Shown: positions 15,088 to 23,950 of the stretch, one piece after another
How positions within the stretch are numbered: the first letter of the stretch is position 1
How the letters are laid out: the number at the start of each line of letters is the position of its first letter
Source: Ktedonosporobacter rubrisoli
Lineage (GTDB): Bacteria; Chloroflexota; Ktedonobacteria; Ktedonobacterales; Ktedonobacteraceae
Reading direction: 5' to 3'
Assembly (NCBI RefSeq): GCF_004208415.1
Contig: NZ_CP035758.1
Coordinates: 4,154,001-4,218,000, forward strand
Length of the DNA stretch: 64,000 bases
Position numbers and translations under genes: made by a program
The notes under the pieces: model-generated
Seen by the model: only the letters and a program-made list of their open reading frames with translations
Database searches by the model: none
What the model was told of the DNA's origin: nothing

Positions 15088-17226
15088 ATGAGCTCGCAAC
15101 CGTTACAAACACGCCAGTGGAAAACACGCCGCAAGGCTGGCAGCTCGATCTTCAATGGACCTATCGTACGGCGGGCGATTCTCGATTCATTGAAAAAGCT
15201 CGATCCACGCTGGCAGCTCAAGAATCCTGTCATGTTCGTGGTCGAGATAGGTAGCATCATCACAACTATCGAGTTTGTGCGCCTGCTGATCACAGGGCCG
15301 GCGTCCGAGATGTTCTTTGTTCTGGGCGTCACGCTCTGGCTCTGGTTTACTGTCATCTTTGCTAACTTTGCCGAAGCTATGGCAGAAGGGCGAGGCAAAG
15401 CGCAGGCCGATACGCTGCGCCGCACACGCACAACCACGCAAGCCAGGCGCCTGGCAAATGCAGCTCAGCGCGACAAGTTTGAGCAGATCCCGGCTCCAGA
15501 GCTGCGCAAGGGCGACCTGGTGCTCGTTGAAGCCGGTGACATTATTCCCGGCGATGGCGAAGTGGTCGAAGGCGTTGCTTCAGTTGACGAGTCGGCGATC
15601 ACCGGTGAATCCGCTCCTGTGATCCGCGAAAGTGGTGGCGATAGGAGTGCGGTGACGGGTGGCACACGCGTCCTCTCGGACTGGATTGTGGTCAGTATCA
15701 CGGCCAATCCTGGCGAGACCTTCCTTGATCGCATGATCGCTCTTGTCGAAGGCGCCGCCCGCCAGAAGACGCCAAACGAGATTGCCTTAAATATTCTGCT
15801 GGCAAGTCTGACGATCATCTTTCTGCTGGCCGTCATTACCCTGGAACCCTTTGCGATCTATTCGGGCAGCCCGGTCTCGATCACTACACTGATTGCCCTG
15901 CTCGTCTGCCTGATCCCCACGACGATTGGCGGCTTGCTCTCGGCCATCGGTATTGCGGGTATGGACCGTATGGTGCAGCGTAACGTTCTCGCCATGAGCG
16001 GACGCGCTGTCGAAGCCGCCGGGGACGTCGATGTCCTGCTGTTGGACAAAACAGGAACCATCACAGTAGGCAACCGCATGGCCAGTCGTTTCATTCCTTT
16101 TGAGGGAGTGGACGAGCAAGAGCTTGCGCGCGCGGCCCTGCTCTCAAGCCTGGCCGACGAGACTCCCGAAGGGCGCTCGATTGTGGCCCTGGCTCGCGAG
16201 CGCTACGGATTGGATCTGGAGACGCCAGCCGGTGCAACCTTTATTCCCTTTACGGCGCAGACCCGCATGAGCGGCGTCGATCTTAATGGTCTACATCCTA
16301 GCAATGCCACAACTGTGCATGCGATCCGTAAGGGCGCCGCTGATGCCGTGACGACCTACGTTCAGCAAAGTGGCGGAAATAAGAGCGCCCGCGTCACTGA
16401 GTTAGTTGACAGCATTGCCAGCGCGGGAAGCACGCCTTTAGTTGTAGCCGAGACGCTGGCCCAGAGCAATGGCCATACAGAGAACGCACGCTTGCTTGGC
16501 ATTATCGAACTGAAAGATATCGTTAAGAGTGGCATGCGCGAGCGCTTCGACCAGCTACGACGCATGGGTATCCGCACGATTATGATCACCGGCGATAACC
16601 CCTTAACCGCTGCCACTATTGCTAAGGAAGCCGGCGTTGATGACTTCCTGGCTCAGGCTACACCTGAGATGAAGATGAAGCTCATCCGCGAGCAACAGGC
16701 CGGTGGACGCCTGGTCGCCATGACAGGTGATGGAACCAATGACGCCCCAGCGCTGGCTCAGGCCGATGTGGGCATGGCCATGAATACTGGCACGCAAGCG
16801 GCCAAAGAAGCTGCGAATATGGTCGATCTTGATTCCAACCCTACCAAGCTTATCGAGGTGGTAGAGGTGGGCAAGCAATTGCTGATGACGCGTGGCTCGC
16901 TGACTACTTTCAGCATTGCCAACGATGTGGCCAAGTACTTTGCGATCATCCCGGCCATGTTCTCGGTAGCTTATCCACAGCTCAATGCCCTGAATATTAT
17001 GAAATTAGCGACGCCGCATAGCGCTGTTCTATCGGCAGTGATCTTTAATGCGCTGATCATCATTGTGCTGATCCCGCTGGCCCTGCGAGGGGTAAAGTAT
17101 CGTGCCCTGGGCGCGGCGACCTTGCTACGACGCAACTTGCTGATCTATGGTCTGGGAGGACTTATCGTCCCGTTTATCGGCATCAAACTTATAGATCTGA
17201 TATTGTTCGCATTGCATCTCAGTTAG
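15088..17226 (+). CDS. kdpB: Potassium-transporting P-type ATPase, catalytic subunit
   Basis: 712-aa P-type ATPase, slightly longer than the E. coli protein (682). The actuator motif ITGES is near residue 170, the phosphorylation motif DKTGTIT near 317, and the hinge MTGDGTNDAPALAQADVGMAMN near 550. Membrane segments at both ends match the KdpB topology. It couples ATP hydrolysis to K+ transfer through KdpA. It starts 2 nt after kdpA. Confidence 0.97.
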   Translation: MSSQPLQTRQWKTRRKAGSSIFNGPIVRRAILDSLKKLDPRWQLKNPVMFVVEIGSIITTIEFVRLLITGPASEMFFVLGVTLWLWFTVIFANFAEAMAEGRGKAQADTLRRTRTTTQARRLANAAQRDKFEQIPAPELRKGDLVLVEAGDIIPGDGEVVEGVASVDESAITGESAPVIRESGGDRSAVTGGTRVLSDWIVVSITANPGETFLDRMIALVEGAARQKTPNEIALNILLASLTIIFLLAVITLEPFAIYSGSPVSITTLIALLVCLIPTTIGGLLSAIGIAGMDRMVQRNVLAMSGRAVEAAGDVDVLLLDKTGTITVGNRMASRFIPFEGVDEQELARAALLSSLADETPEGRSIVALARERYGLDLETPAGATFIPFTAQTRMSGVDLNGLHPSNATTVHAIRKGAADAVTTYVQQSGGNKSARVTELVDSIASAGSTPLVVAETLAQSNGHTENARLLGIIELKDIVKSGMRERFDQLRRMGIRTIMITGDNPLTAATIAKEAGVDDFLAQATPEMKMKLIREQQAGGRLVAMTGDGTNDAPALAQADVGMAMNTGTQAAKEAANMVDLDSNPTKLIEVVEVGKQLLMTRGSLTTFSIANDVAKYFAIIPAMFSVAYPQLNALNIMKLATPHSAVLSAVIFNALIIIVLIPLALRGVKYRALGAATLLRRNLLIYGLGGLIVPFIGIKLIDLILFALHLS

Positions 17227-17248
17227 AGGTACCATAAGGAACTTCGTT

Positions 17249-17836
17249 ATGAAGACATACATTCGACCGGCAATCGTTCTGACCTTGCTCCTGGTAATTG
17301 CGACGGGGCTCATCTATCCTGGCCTTGTCACAGGCCTGGCCCAACTCATCTTCCCTTACCAGGCAAATGGAAGCTTGCACACGGTCAATGGTAAAGTCAT
17401 CGGCTCTGATCAGATCGGGCAATACTGGACATCGCCCCGCTACTTTCATGGCCGACCGTCTGCTACGCTCACAGATGACGGCAGCAAAAGTCAGCCATAT
17501 AATGCAGAGAACTCATCGGCCTCCAACCTTGGTCCCACCAGTTCGACGTTGATCAAGTCTGTCCAGGAGCGGGTAAAAGAGCTCCAGAAGGAGAATCCTG
17601 GCGTTCCGGTCCCGGTCGATCTCGTCACGGCCTCGGGCTCAGGTCTTGACCCTGATATCTCGGTAGCTGCAGCGCTTTTCCAGGTGCCCCGTATCTCTAA
17701 AGAACGCGGCATAAGCCAGAACACAGTACAGCAGCTTGTCAACGATCATATTCAGGGTAGATTTCTAGGCATTCTAGGTGAGCCCTACGTCAACGTGCTT
17801 GATGTTAACCTGGCCCTTGATGCCCTAAAGCGGTAA
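17249..17836 (+). CDS. kdpC: Potassium-transporting ATPase KdpC subunit
   Basis: 195-aa protein with one N-terminal membrane anchor (IVLTLLLVIATGLIYPGLVTGLAQL) and an extracytoplasmic domain. Family motifs visible are YFHGRPSAT, NLGPTSSTL, DLVTASGSGLDPDISVAAA and LNLALDALK-like VNLALDALKR. KdpC increases the ATP affinity of KdpB. It is 22 nt after kdpB with an AAGGAA site, and 4 nt before the detached KdpD sensor domain gene. Confidence 0.95.
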   Translation: MKTYIRPAIVLTLLLVIATGLIYPGLVTGLAQLIFPYQANGSLHTVNGKVIGSDQIGQYWTSPRYFHGRPSATLTDDGSKSQPYNAENSSASNLGPTSSTLIKSVQERVKELQKENPGVPVPVDLVTASGSGLDPDISVAAALFQVPRISKERGISQNTVQQLVNDHIQGRFLGILGEPYVNVLDVNLALDALKR

Positions 17837-17840
17837 ACAT

Positions 17841-19121
17841 ATGGAGCAGAACGCTGATAATGCCAGGCGCGAAGAGGGACGTCCCGATCCCGAGGCCTTG
17901 CTCAAGCACTATAATCTCAGAGATGCTGATCTGGAGCTGAGCGCTCCAGATCAGGCTCAGCCGTCCTCAAGACGGGGCCGGTTGCGCGTTTATCTTGGCG
18001 CAGCGGCCGGGGTTGGCAAGACGTATGCAATGCTCAATGAGGGTCATCGCCGCAAGGAGCGCGGACGCGATGTTGTCGTAGGTTATGTGGAAACTCACGC
18101 ACGCCCACAAACCATGGCCCAGCTCCGCGATCTCGAAGTTATTCCGCGCAAGCAGGTTATCTATCGCGGCGTAACTTTTGAAGAGATGGATACCGAGGCT
18201 ATCCTGGCACGTCATCCACAAGTAGTTCTTGTCGATGAGCTGGCCCATACAAACGTGCCAGGCTCCAGACACATTAAACGCTATCAGGACGTGGAAGAGC
18301 TACTGGCGGCAGGCATTAACATCGTCACTACGCTCAATATCCAGCATCTGGAAAGTTTGAACGATCTGGTAACCAGTATCACAGGAGTGCGCATACGCGA
18401 GACGCTGCCTGACAGTATCCTGGACCAGGCCGACGAGGTAGAATTAATCGACATCGCGCCATATGCTCTGCGCCAACGCATGAAGCACGGCAATATCTAT
18501 CCTCCCGAGCGCATAGAAGCTGCCCTCAACAACTTTTTCCGCGAAGGCAATCTCACAGCCCTGCGCGAGCTGGCTCTTAGACGTACCGCAGAAAAAACAG
18601 AATCTCAGCTCGAACAATATATGACAGAGCACGGCCTGCAGCAAAACTGGTCAGCGCGCGAACGCGTTCTCGTTGGCTTTGACCATCGGCCCCAGAGCCG
18701 GCAGGTTATTCGCGCAGCCTGGCGCCTGGCCCATGGCCTGCACGCAGATCTGTTTGCCCTCTACATTCAGCCGGAGGGCTATCTTGCCTTCGTGCGGAGC
18801 TTCAGTCGGCTGCTCAAATATGGGAAACATGCGGGCCAGCACTGGGAAGAGGCCCAACGTAGCCTGGAAGAGCACGCCTTGCTTGCCGAAGATCTTGGTG
18901 CTGAGGTCATTCGCGTTAAAAGCAGCGATATCGCTATTACGCTTGCTGAAATTGCCCAGCAACGTCATATCACCCAGATTGTGCTGGGTCAGCCGGCCCG
19001 CAGCTCATGGGAAGAACTTCTCTATGGCTCGGTGGTCAATCGTCTGCTGCGCCTCACTGCTGGCAAAGATATTCATCTCGTCCCTCTCGTGAAAAATAAG
19101 CCTGACGAGGAGAAACCCTGA
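17841..19121 (+). CDS. kdpD: Detached N-terminal KdpD sensor domain with Usp domain
   Basis: 426-aa cytoplasmic protein equal to the N-terminal half of classical KdpD and lacking the kinase. It starts with a hydrophilic leader, then the KdpD ATP-binding domain with Walker A GAAAGVGKTYAML and Walker B-like VVLVDELAHTNVPGSRH. Residues from about 270 form a Usp-like domain (VLVGFDHRPQSRQVIRAAWRLA, QIVLGQPARSSWEELLYGSVVNRLLRLT). The kinase half is encoded 6 kb upstream at 10075-11765. The two should cooperate in K+ sensing. Split KdpD proteins are known in other phyla; their separation by the whole kdpFABC block is notable. It is the last gene of the operon. Confidence 0.92.
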   Translation: MEQNADNARREEGRPDPEALLKHYNLRDADLELSAPDQAQPSSRRGRLRVYLGAAAGVGKTYAMLNEGHRRKERGRDVVVGYVETHARPQTMAQLRDLEVIPRKQVIYRGVTFEEMDTEAILARHPQVVLVDELAHTNVPGSRHIKRYQDVEELLAAGINIVTTLNIQHLESLNDLVTSITGVRIRETLPDSILDQADEVELIDIAPYALRQRMKHGNIYPPERIEAALNNFFREGNLTALRELALRRTAEKTESQLEQYMTEHGLQQNWSARERVLVGFDHRPQSRQVIRAAWRLAHGLHADLFALYIQPEGYLAFVRSFSRLLKYGKHAGQHWEEAQRSLEEHALLAEDLGAEVIRVKSSDIAITLAEIAQQRHITQIVLGQPARSSWEELLYGSVVNRLLRLTAGKDIHLVPLVKNKPDEEKP

Positions 19122-19326
19122 CAAAGTTTCAGCGCGCCACTTTCCTGCTTTGTTTACGGCCAAACACAGCGCATCTGCTCCACCTTCCCAGTCCACACTA
19201 TGTTTTCTCTTCAGGAATCCTGGCAATAAGTCTCTTCTATTAGTCCCTATACAAGACTTTTTTCGCTCCGAATATAGTATATAAAGAGCATATTTTTCGG
19301 CCAATAAGTTAGAGGAGGCAATATAA

Positions 19327-19395
19327 ATGCAATTCTATCTATTTACACCGGAGCGGCCCAACCTTCAACTGGCCGGCAAGAATCTCCAGATTTAG
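19327..19395 (+). CDS. Possible 22-aa peptide upstream of GH5 gene
   Basis: ATG 19327 follows a good GAGGAGG site at 7-nt spacing and opens a 22-codon frame (MQFYLFTPERPNLQLAGKNL...). I do not recognise it. It might be a leader peptide for the GH5 gene or the start of a decayed gene. The remaining intergenic DNA (19122-19514) shows only a bulged inverted repeat GCTCAA...TTGAGC near 19431-19470. Confidence 0.3.
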   Translation: MQFYLFTPERPNLQLAGKNLQI

Positions 19396-19514
19396 CTACA
19401 ATATGCGATTAATACTCGAATTAGTGCATGTGCTCAAAGTAGGCAAAGATGACGCTATTCACTTGAGCATAGCAATGAAAATTTCTCATCAAAGTAGTGA
19501 GGGAAGCTGGTCCT

Positions 19515-20684
19515 ATGCGAAATTTTAAGAAATCGATTGGGGTGATCATTCTGATAGCAGCTTTACTGGCCAATGGGTTGCTGTGGGCCAAGCAGGCTAT
19601 GTTTGATAAACCGTTGGCCTATGCTGCGGCGGCCCTGCCATACAGCGCCCACGCCAACGGCCCCTATAAGGTAAAGGGAAATACGATTATTGGAGCAGAT
19701 GGCAAACCATATATATTTCACGGCATCGGACGCGATGGGCTCGAATATAACTGCTCAGGGGAAGGTCCTTTTGACGCAGAACACCTGGCATATATGGGTC
19801 CTGGCCACAACACTACCACGGGAGGAACCTACTGGGGAGCAAACACTGTGCGCCTTCCCATCTCTGAGAGCTTCTGGTTCTATGGAGCTCCTGGCTATCC
19901 TTGCACAGCTAGCCAGTACAGGGCTCTCCTTCATCAGACAATCAACACTCTGACAGAGCTTAAATTAAACGTTATGTTGGACCTACAATGGACAACAGCC
20001 GATGGTCAATCGACTCAGGGGGGTGGTCCCTGGGCCTTGCCTGACGCTGCAAGCGTCACTTTCTGGCACGATATGGCCATGCTCTATAAGAACTATACTA
20101 ATGTGCTCTTTGAGATCTTTAACGAGCCGCATCCTGCCTCGTGGTCATGCTGGCTCTCAGGCTGCGCGGTGACTTCCGAGAGCGGGTATTCTGACGAGTG
20201 CAAATGCACCAGAACTGTCAGTTATACAGGGATAGGCATGCAAAAACTTGCAGATACTGTCCGTAGTGCGGGAGCAAATAATCTTATTATCATTAGTGGC
20301 ATGAATTGGGGTTACGATTTGAGCCAGCTTAGTAAGTATCCTATCAAGGGCAGTAATATCGTCTACGATACACATCCTTACCCGTATACCGATAAACTGT
20401 CTGCTACCTGGGACGCATCGTTTGGTCAGCTTAGCGGAAAGTATCCACTCATCTCAGCCGAAAACGGTGAATATGATTGCGATTCAACGTACTTAAATCA
20501 GCTCTACTCTTACTTTGATGCTCATCATATCGGCTGGGTTGCCTGGGCCTGGGTTGTCAACGGCGATCCCTGTGGCTACCCGCAGATAGTCACAGACTAT
20601 GAAGGCACGCCGGCAAGCGGGATGGGGCAATTCATCTATCAGAAATTGCAGAGCTATATCCCGACAAGCAAGCCAAAAAAGTAG
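19515..20684 (+). CDS. Secreted glycoside hydrolase family 5 (cellulase-like)
   Basis: 389-aa protein with a signal-anchor (SIGVIILIAALLANGLLW near residue 10) followed by a GH5 barrel. The acid/base glutamate is in LFEIFNEPHP, and the nucleophile glutamate in LISAENGEYDCD. Supporting barrel motifs include NTVRLPIS, LNVMLDLQW and VYDTHPYPY. Many cysteines suggest extracellular disulfides. It should cleave beta-1,4-linked glucans or related polysaccharides outside the cell. ATG 19515 is preferred to the GTG at 19497, which is part of the GTGAGGGAAG ribosome site. Monocistronic, closed by hairpins at 20686 and 20757. Confidence 0.9.
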   Translation: MRNFKKSIGVIILIAALLANGLLWAKQAMFDKPLAYAAAALPYSAHANGPYKVKGNTIIGADGKPYIFHGIGRDGLEYNCSGEGPFDAEHLAYMGPGHNTTTGGTYWGANTVRLPISESFWFYGAPGYPCTASQYRALLHQTINTLTELKLNVMLDLQWTTADGQSTQGGGPWALPDAASVTFWHDMAMLYKNYTNVLFEIFNEPHPASWSCWLSGCAVTSESGYSDECKCTRTVSYTGIGMQKLADTVRSAGANNLIIISGMNWGYDLSQLSKYPIKGSNIVYDTHPYPYTDKLSATWDASFGQLSGKYPLISAENGEYDCDSTYLNQLYSYFDAHHIGWVAWAWVVNGDPCGYPQIVTDYEGTPASGMGQFIYQKLQSYIPTSKPKK

Positions 20685-20685
20685 G

Positions 20686-20710
20686 GCTGCTTTCTTTCAG
20701 GCAAAGCAGC
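20686..20710 (+). terminator. Hairpin directly after GH5 gene
   Basis: GCTGCTTT (20686-20693) and AAAGCAGC (20703-20710) form a perfect 8-bp stem 1 nt after the GH5 stop. No uridine tract follows. Confidence 0.45.
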
Positions 20711-20756
20711 GAACTTCGGAGATCAAAACATTACCTCTATCGTCAACAAGACAAAA

Positions 20757-20791
20757 TATAGGCAAGCCCACATCCAGGTGGCTTGCCTATA
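20757..20791. terminator. 12-bp inverted repeat, probable terminator of GH5 transcript
   Basis: TATAGGCAAGCC (20757-20768) and GGCTTGCCTATA (20780-20791) are perfect arms around 11 nt. The left flank is A-rich. It is the stronger of two hairpins after the GH5 gene and may act in either direction. Confidence 0.6.
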
Positions 20792-21049
20792 TACATCATC
20801 AGGAAGAAAAGCAATCACGAACTCAAGCGAGCATTTGGCGAGACCCCTTCTCTCCAGCAACGAGCAGGTGCCAAGAATACTGGCAAATAGCCCGGCCAGA
20901 TCCAGGAGAGATCTATCTATAATTACACTATAAATAGCTCTTCCAAATAACCTGCCTTCTATCCCACCTTGTATGGATAAGATCTGCAAAATATAGCTGG
21001 ACTGCCAACCAATCATTGCCCGCCACTGTTAGCCCTTGTCGATAAACCC

Positions 21050-21094
21050 AATAAAAATAGGTGCATACCTGGCCTCACTTACCAGCTATGCACC
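21050..21094 (-). terminator. Rho-independent terminator of the 21183 gene
   Basis: On the minus strand GGTGCATA, an inner CTGG/CCAG, and TATGCACC (21060-21067 with 21087-21094) form a 12-bp stem with one mismatch, followed by TATTTTTATT. It lies about 90 nt after the stop of the minus-strand gene ending at 21183. Confidence 0.8.
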
Positions 21095-21182
21095 CTCGTG
21101 CCCCGAGCTCCCTCAGCCTTACTCCACCATCCTTATGGAGCTCTGAAGCACTCAGCTACAAGGGCACCTCTACAGGAAAACG

Positions 21183-22598
21183 CTAATTATTGTTCCCCTG
21201 ATTACACACATCCATCGACGAGGCCTCGCCGCGCGAATTGAAGCATTGGCCCTTTCCATTAAAGGTGATGATCGCCGAAACAGCTACCCCATCCTTATTC
21301 TGCTGGGTTACGACACGCGGCTGTAAATTGAACATTTTTTGGCAATTCAGCCCGGTTCCCACAGGCAGCGTAAATGTATTTACATACCGTTGAGCCATAA
21401 ATGTGAAAAGCGTATTGCCGACAGCGGGATTGTCCGACTGACTTCGCCCTAATAACTCAGCATCAGCGCGTAAGCGCGCAGGAGCAACCTGCTGCAGATT
21501 GAGGCAATAATCCTTAGTTCGCGCCGAATCTACTGAGGATACAGTAGGTTGATCGACCCCTCGCCGATAGGCGTTAAGCTTATCCAGGTTGGGCGTCGTA
21601 TCGATGAGCACCATCGGATCAAGCGAAGGAACCAGGGCTACAGGAGGCGCCTGGCGGAGCGAGGCTTGCAGTTCATTAAGTGGTAAGGCACTTACGGAAT
21701 GCCCAGGATTGGCCAGATCGGGCGCACGCCAGGGCGTACAGCCCAGGGCCGGATCTACCCGCTCGGCCAGCAAGTAATTATCGCTGGGGTTGACCAACAA
21801 GGTAGTGTCCTGCAATACGCGGGCATTCTCCGCAGTATTCTGCGCTATTCGCCCATTGTTAGTTTTGAGGTAAGTCGCCGTGACATTATCGCTCTGATCC
21901 TGATCAACAATAAAGAAATCCCGAACAGAAGGACAAACAAGGTGGTCATCTCCTGTCCCTAACCTTGGTGGAGTAAGCTTGCCATTATTGATCGCTGAAT
22001 GAGCAGCGCTAAAGAAGTTAACGGCGTTACAATAGGCAAATTGTCCAAAGGGAGAACCAGCGGCCCCAAAAACGCAATTAGCCTGAGAGAGCGTATCACC
22101 ATTTGCACCCTCTAATGTGAGCGTATCGCCATTATAGCCGAACCAGATTCCTATCACAGCATCTGAAGGGATATCAGGCATCACTGGATTAAGAATCTTG
22201 CCGGTCTTAGGATTTCGGGCAGGCTGCGAACCCTTATCGATAACAAGCGGATTGTAGATAGCAATAGATCCAGTCGAAGGGCGAAGAATCGCAGCTTGTA
22301 CAAAAGCTGACTGATCAGCATTTGCCTCGTGGCATGGTCCTTGGTTGGGGTCAGTGGCTTTCAGAAGGTATGGAGTGGCTAAGCCTTTGGCGCTCAGAGG
22401 ATTGGCCGGTACTATCAATGTGCACTTGCCATTGGCTGACGACTGCCAGGCTTTTACCACCGGAACAGAGGCCCAGAGGGTTCCCGCAAGGCCCAGCACA
22501 CAGATGAACATAACCAGCCCAAACACGCTGTCGCGCACAGACAAAGAGCAGCGCCTGAAATGCCACAGATGAGATCTCGTCTGTTCTGGCATTGGCAT
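21183..22598 (-). CDS. Membrane-anchored extracytoplasmic protein of unknown function
   Basis: 471 aa from ATG 22598, which has AAAGGAGA 7 nt upstream; a longer frame from 22682 is not supported by a site. One N-terminal membrane segment (VFGLVMFICVLGLAGTLWASV) precedes a large outside domain with paired cysteines (GKCTLIVPANPLSAKGLATPY, GPCHEA, NCVFGAA, LVCPSV, LGCTPW, LNCQKMF, GQCFNS, DVCNQG). I recognise no catalytic motif. The sequence resembles hypothetical secreted proteins of actinobacteria and fungi in style only. It is monocistronic with its own terminator. It faces the GH5 gene across convergent terminators. Confidence 0.75.
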   Translation of the reverse strand: MPMPEQTRSHLWHFRRCSLSVRDSVFGLVMFICVLGLAGTLWASVPVVKAWQSSANGKCTLIVPANPLSAKGLATPYLLKATDPNQGPCHEANADQSAFVQAAILRPSTGSIAIYNPLVIDKGSQPARNPKTGKILNPVMPDIPSDAVIGIWFGYNGDTLTLEGANGDTLSQANCVFGAAGSPFGQFAYCNAVNFFSAAHSAINNGKLTPPRLGTGDDHLVCPSVRDFFIVDQDQSDNVTATYLKTNNGRIAQNTAENARVLQDTTLLVNPSDNYLLAERVDPALGCTPWRAPDLANPGHSVSALPLNELQASLRQAPPVALVPSLDPMVLIDTTPNLDKLNAYRRGVDQPTVSSVDSARTKDYCLNLQQVAPARLRADAELLGRSQSDNPAVGNTLFTFMAQRYVNTFTLPVGTGLNCQKMFNLQPRVVTQQNKDGVAVSAIITFNGKGQCFNSRGEASSMDVCNQGNNN

Positions 22599-22751
22599 GT
22601 AAGGTCTCCTTTCACATAACATACAATTCACATGCATATCTTTATTTTCATCAAGCACCTTTACAACTATATTTGCATACATACATTATGTTGAGCATAT
22701 GTCATTTTCTTTTTATTAAAACGTGCTACTAGTCTCTCAAGCAGAGATTGA

Positions 22752-22828
22752 TGCGTGCGCCGCCTGCGGGCGGCAGGTGGGGAGAAGCTGGGGCCCTGCC
22801 CCTTGCATCCCCGCTCTTCTCACACCTC
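22752..22828. repeat. GC-rich palindromic intergenic element
   Basis: A nested set of inverted repeats: GCCGCCTGCGGGCGGC, GGGGCCCTGCCCC, and an outer imperfect pair of about 18 nt starting GGTGGGGAGAAG and ending CTTCTCACACC. It stands out as GC-rich against AT-rich flanks, like REP/RIP-type dispersed elements. No gene is visible in 22840-23134. Confidence 0.5.
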
Positions 22829-23134
22829 CTTCACTCTTGACAGAACACTAGTCTTGATATTTCAGAGGCTCTTGGCTCTAGTTATTCAAAATCGTTCAAA
22901 GCCGAATGTTTCAACAGGGGTTAAAAACACTTTGCCCGCGATAGTCTTCCAGCAAGCGCCAACAGGAGGGCAATATTTATCTAAAACCTGGCTCGCTCTC
23001 CTGCCGGAAAAGAGAAGGGAGAGTTTTATATGCTCCAGGCCAAATAGTCAAAAGCACCTGGATAGCGTGCCTTCACATTATCCAGGTGCAAATTTCTCTC
23101 GACATAGCGCCAAAAGAAAAAAATGGCAGAGCAT

Positions 23135-23641
23135 TTATAGAAGGTGGCGAACAGTGGCATCAACCTTGCGCAGCAGGTTCATCAATTGAGCAACCTCTTC
23201 TGAATTGAGGGCAGACATCATGCGCATACTGTAACGAAAATAGTCAGGTAAAACTCGCTGCAGTAATTCATCTCCCCGACTAGTAAGGCAAACCGTGAGC
23301 ATACGCCGATCATCTACATGGGGCTGACGCTTGATCAAACCTGCCTGCTCAAGACTATCAAGCAATCCAGTAACTGTTCCCCGCGTGACCACCATTTTTT
23401 CGGCCAGCTCCGAGGGAGCTAGCTTCTTAGCAGGAGATAGATGCAGCAGCGCCAGCAGGCTACATTTGCCTTCAGAGAGCCCCAGACCGGCAAGATAAGC
23501 CTCAGAAACAGCCATTGCATTCAAAGCTACCCTTGTAAGGAGCAAGCGTGCCTCAATTGCATCCACGTCCATATCGGTATAGGAATGGGTCATGTCTTCA
23601 AGTTCTTTATGATCAGGCAAGTTACGCAAGTTGATGCTCAT
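23135..23641 (-). CDS. MarR-family transcriptional regulator
   Basis: 168-aa winged-helix repressor. The recognition region is KLAPSELAEKMVVTRGTVTGLLDSLEQAGLIKR followed by the wing DDRRMLTVCLTSRGDELL, as in MarR. The C-terminal helix mediates dimerisation. Start ATG 23641 has AAGGAG 8 nt upstream. A 17-bp palindrome (23672-23688) lies 30 bp upstream of the start and is a candidate autoregulatory operator. No obvious target gene is adjacent: the pseudokinase gene ends just upstream on the same strand and may or may not be read through. Ligand unknown. Confidence 0.9.
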   Translation of the reverse strand: MSINLRNLPDHKELEDMTHSYTDMDVDAIEARLLLTRVALNAMAVSEAYLAGLGLSEGKCSLLALLHLSPAKKLAPSELAEKMVVTRGTVTGLLDSLEQAGLIKRQPHVDDRRMLTVCLTSRGDELLQRVLPDYFRYSMRMMSALNSEEVAQLMNLLRKVDATVRHLL

Positions 23642-23671
23642 CGTTCAGCTCCTTCATTCATTGCCAGGTTA

Positions 23672-23688
23672 TTTGCTTTCTAAGCAAA
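23672..23688. promoter_or_regulatory. Palindromic operator candidate upstream of marR gene
   Basis: TTTGCTT-TCT-AAGCAAA is a perfect 7-bp inverted repeat around 3 nt, 30 bp before the MarR start. Size and symmetry suit a MarR dimer. A TTGACC hexamer (minus strand, near 23741-23746) may be the -35. Confidence 0.5.
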
Positions 23689-23845
23689 ATCGATTGAAGT
23701 ATGTGGGTTCCCCAGGTAAATTTGACTACATAGGACTCATGGTCAAGAGCTGGCGCTCCCACCTTCTTTTTATGCGATCCGTCCAAATATACAGCAAAGG
23801 AAAGCCTGCTAATCCGGCTCCCTTCTCCCACAATACTAATCTGCT

Positions 23846-23929
23846 ACTAAGTACAACAAAACCTGACGCTTTCCGCCTCACAAGACTAAGCAAGCGTTTT
23901 CCAGGCCAGGGACAAGAATTGTACTTAGT
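23846..23929. repeat. 84-bp long-range inverted repeat after pseudokinase gene
   Basis: ACTAAGTACAA (23846-23856) and TTGTACTTAGT (23919-23929) are perfect 11-bp arms 62 bp apart. Inside, ACGCTT/AAGCGT and CCTG/CAGG add a bulged second stem. The fold starts 21 nt after the stop of the minus-strand pseudokinase gene. It could be a 3' stem-loop, a miniature mobile remnant or a small RNA. Confidence 0.5.
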
Positions 23930-23950
23930 GGCAGCAACGAGGAACGCTAC

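Noticed and set aside
20599..20922. 107-aa plus-strand frame after the GH5 gene
   Set aside because: Starts inside GH5 in another frame and spans two terminator hairpins.
22755..23189. 144-aa plus-strand frame between the 21183 gene and marR
   Set aside because: Begins within a GC-rich palindrome, runs into antisense marR and has no recognisable domain.
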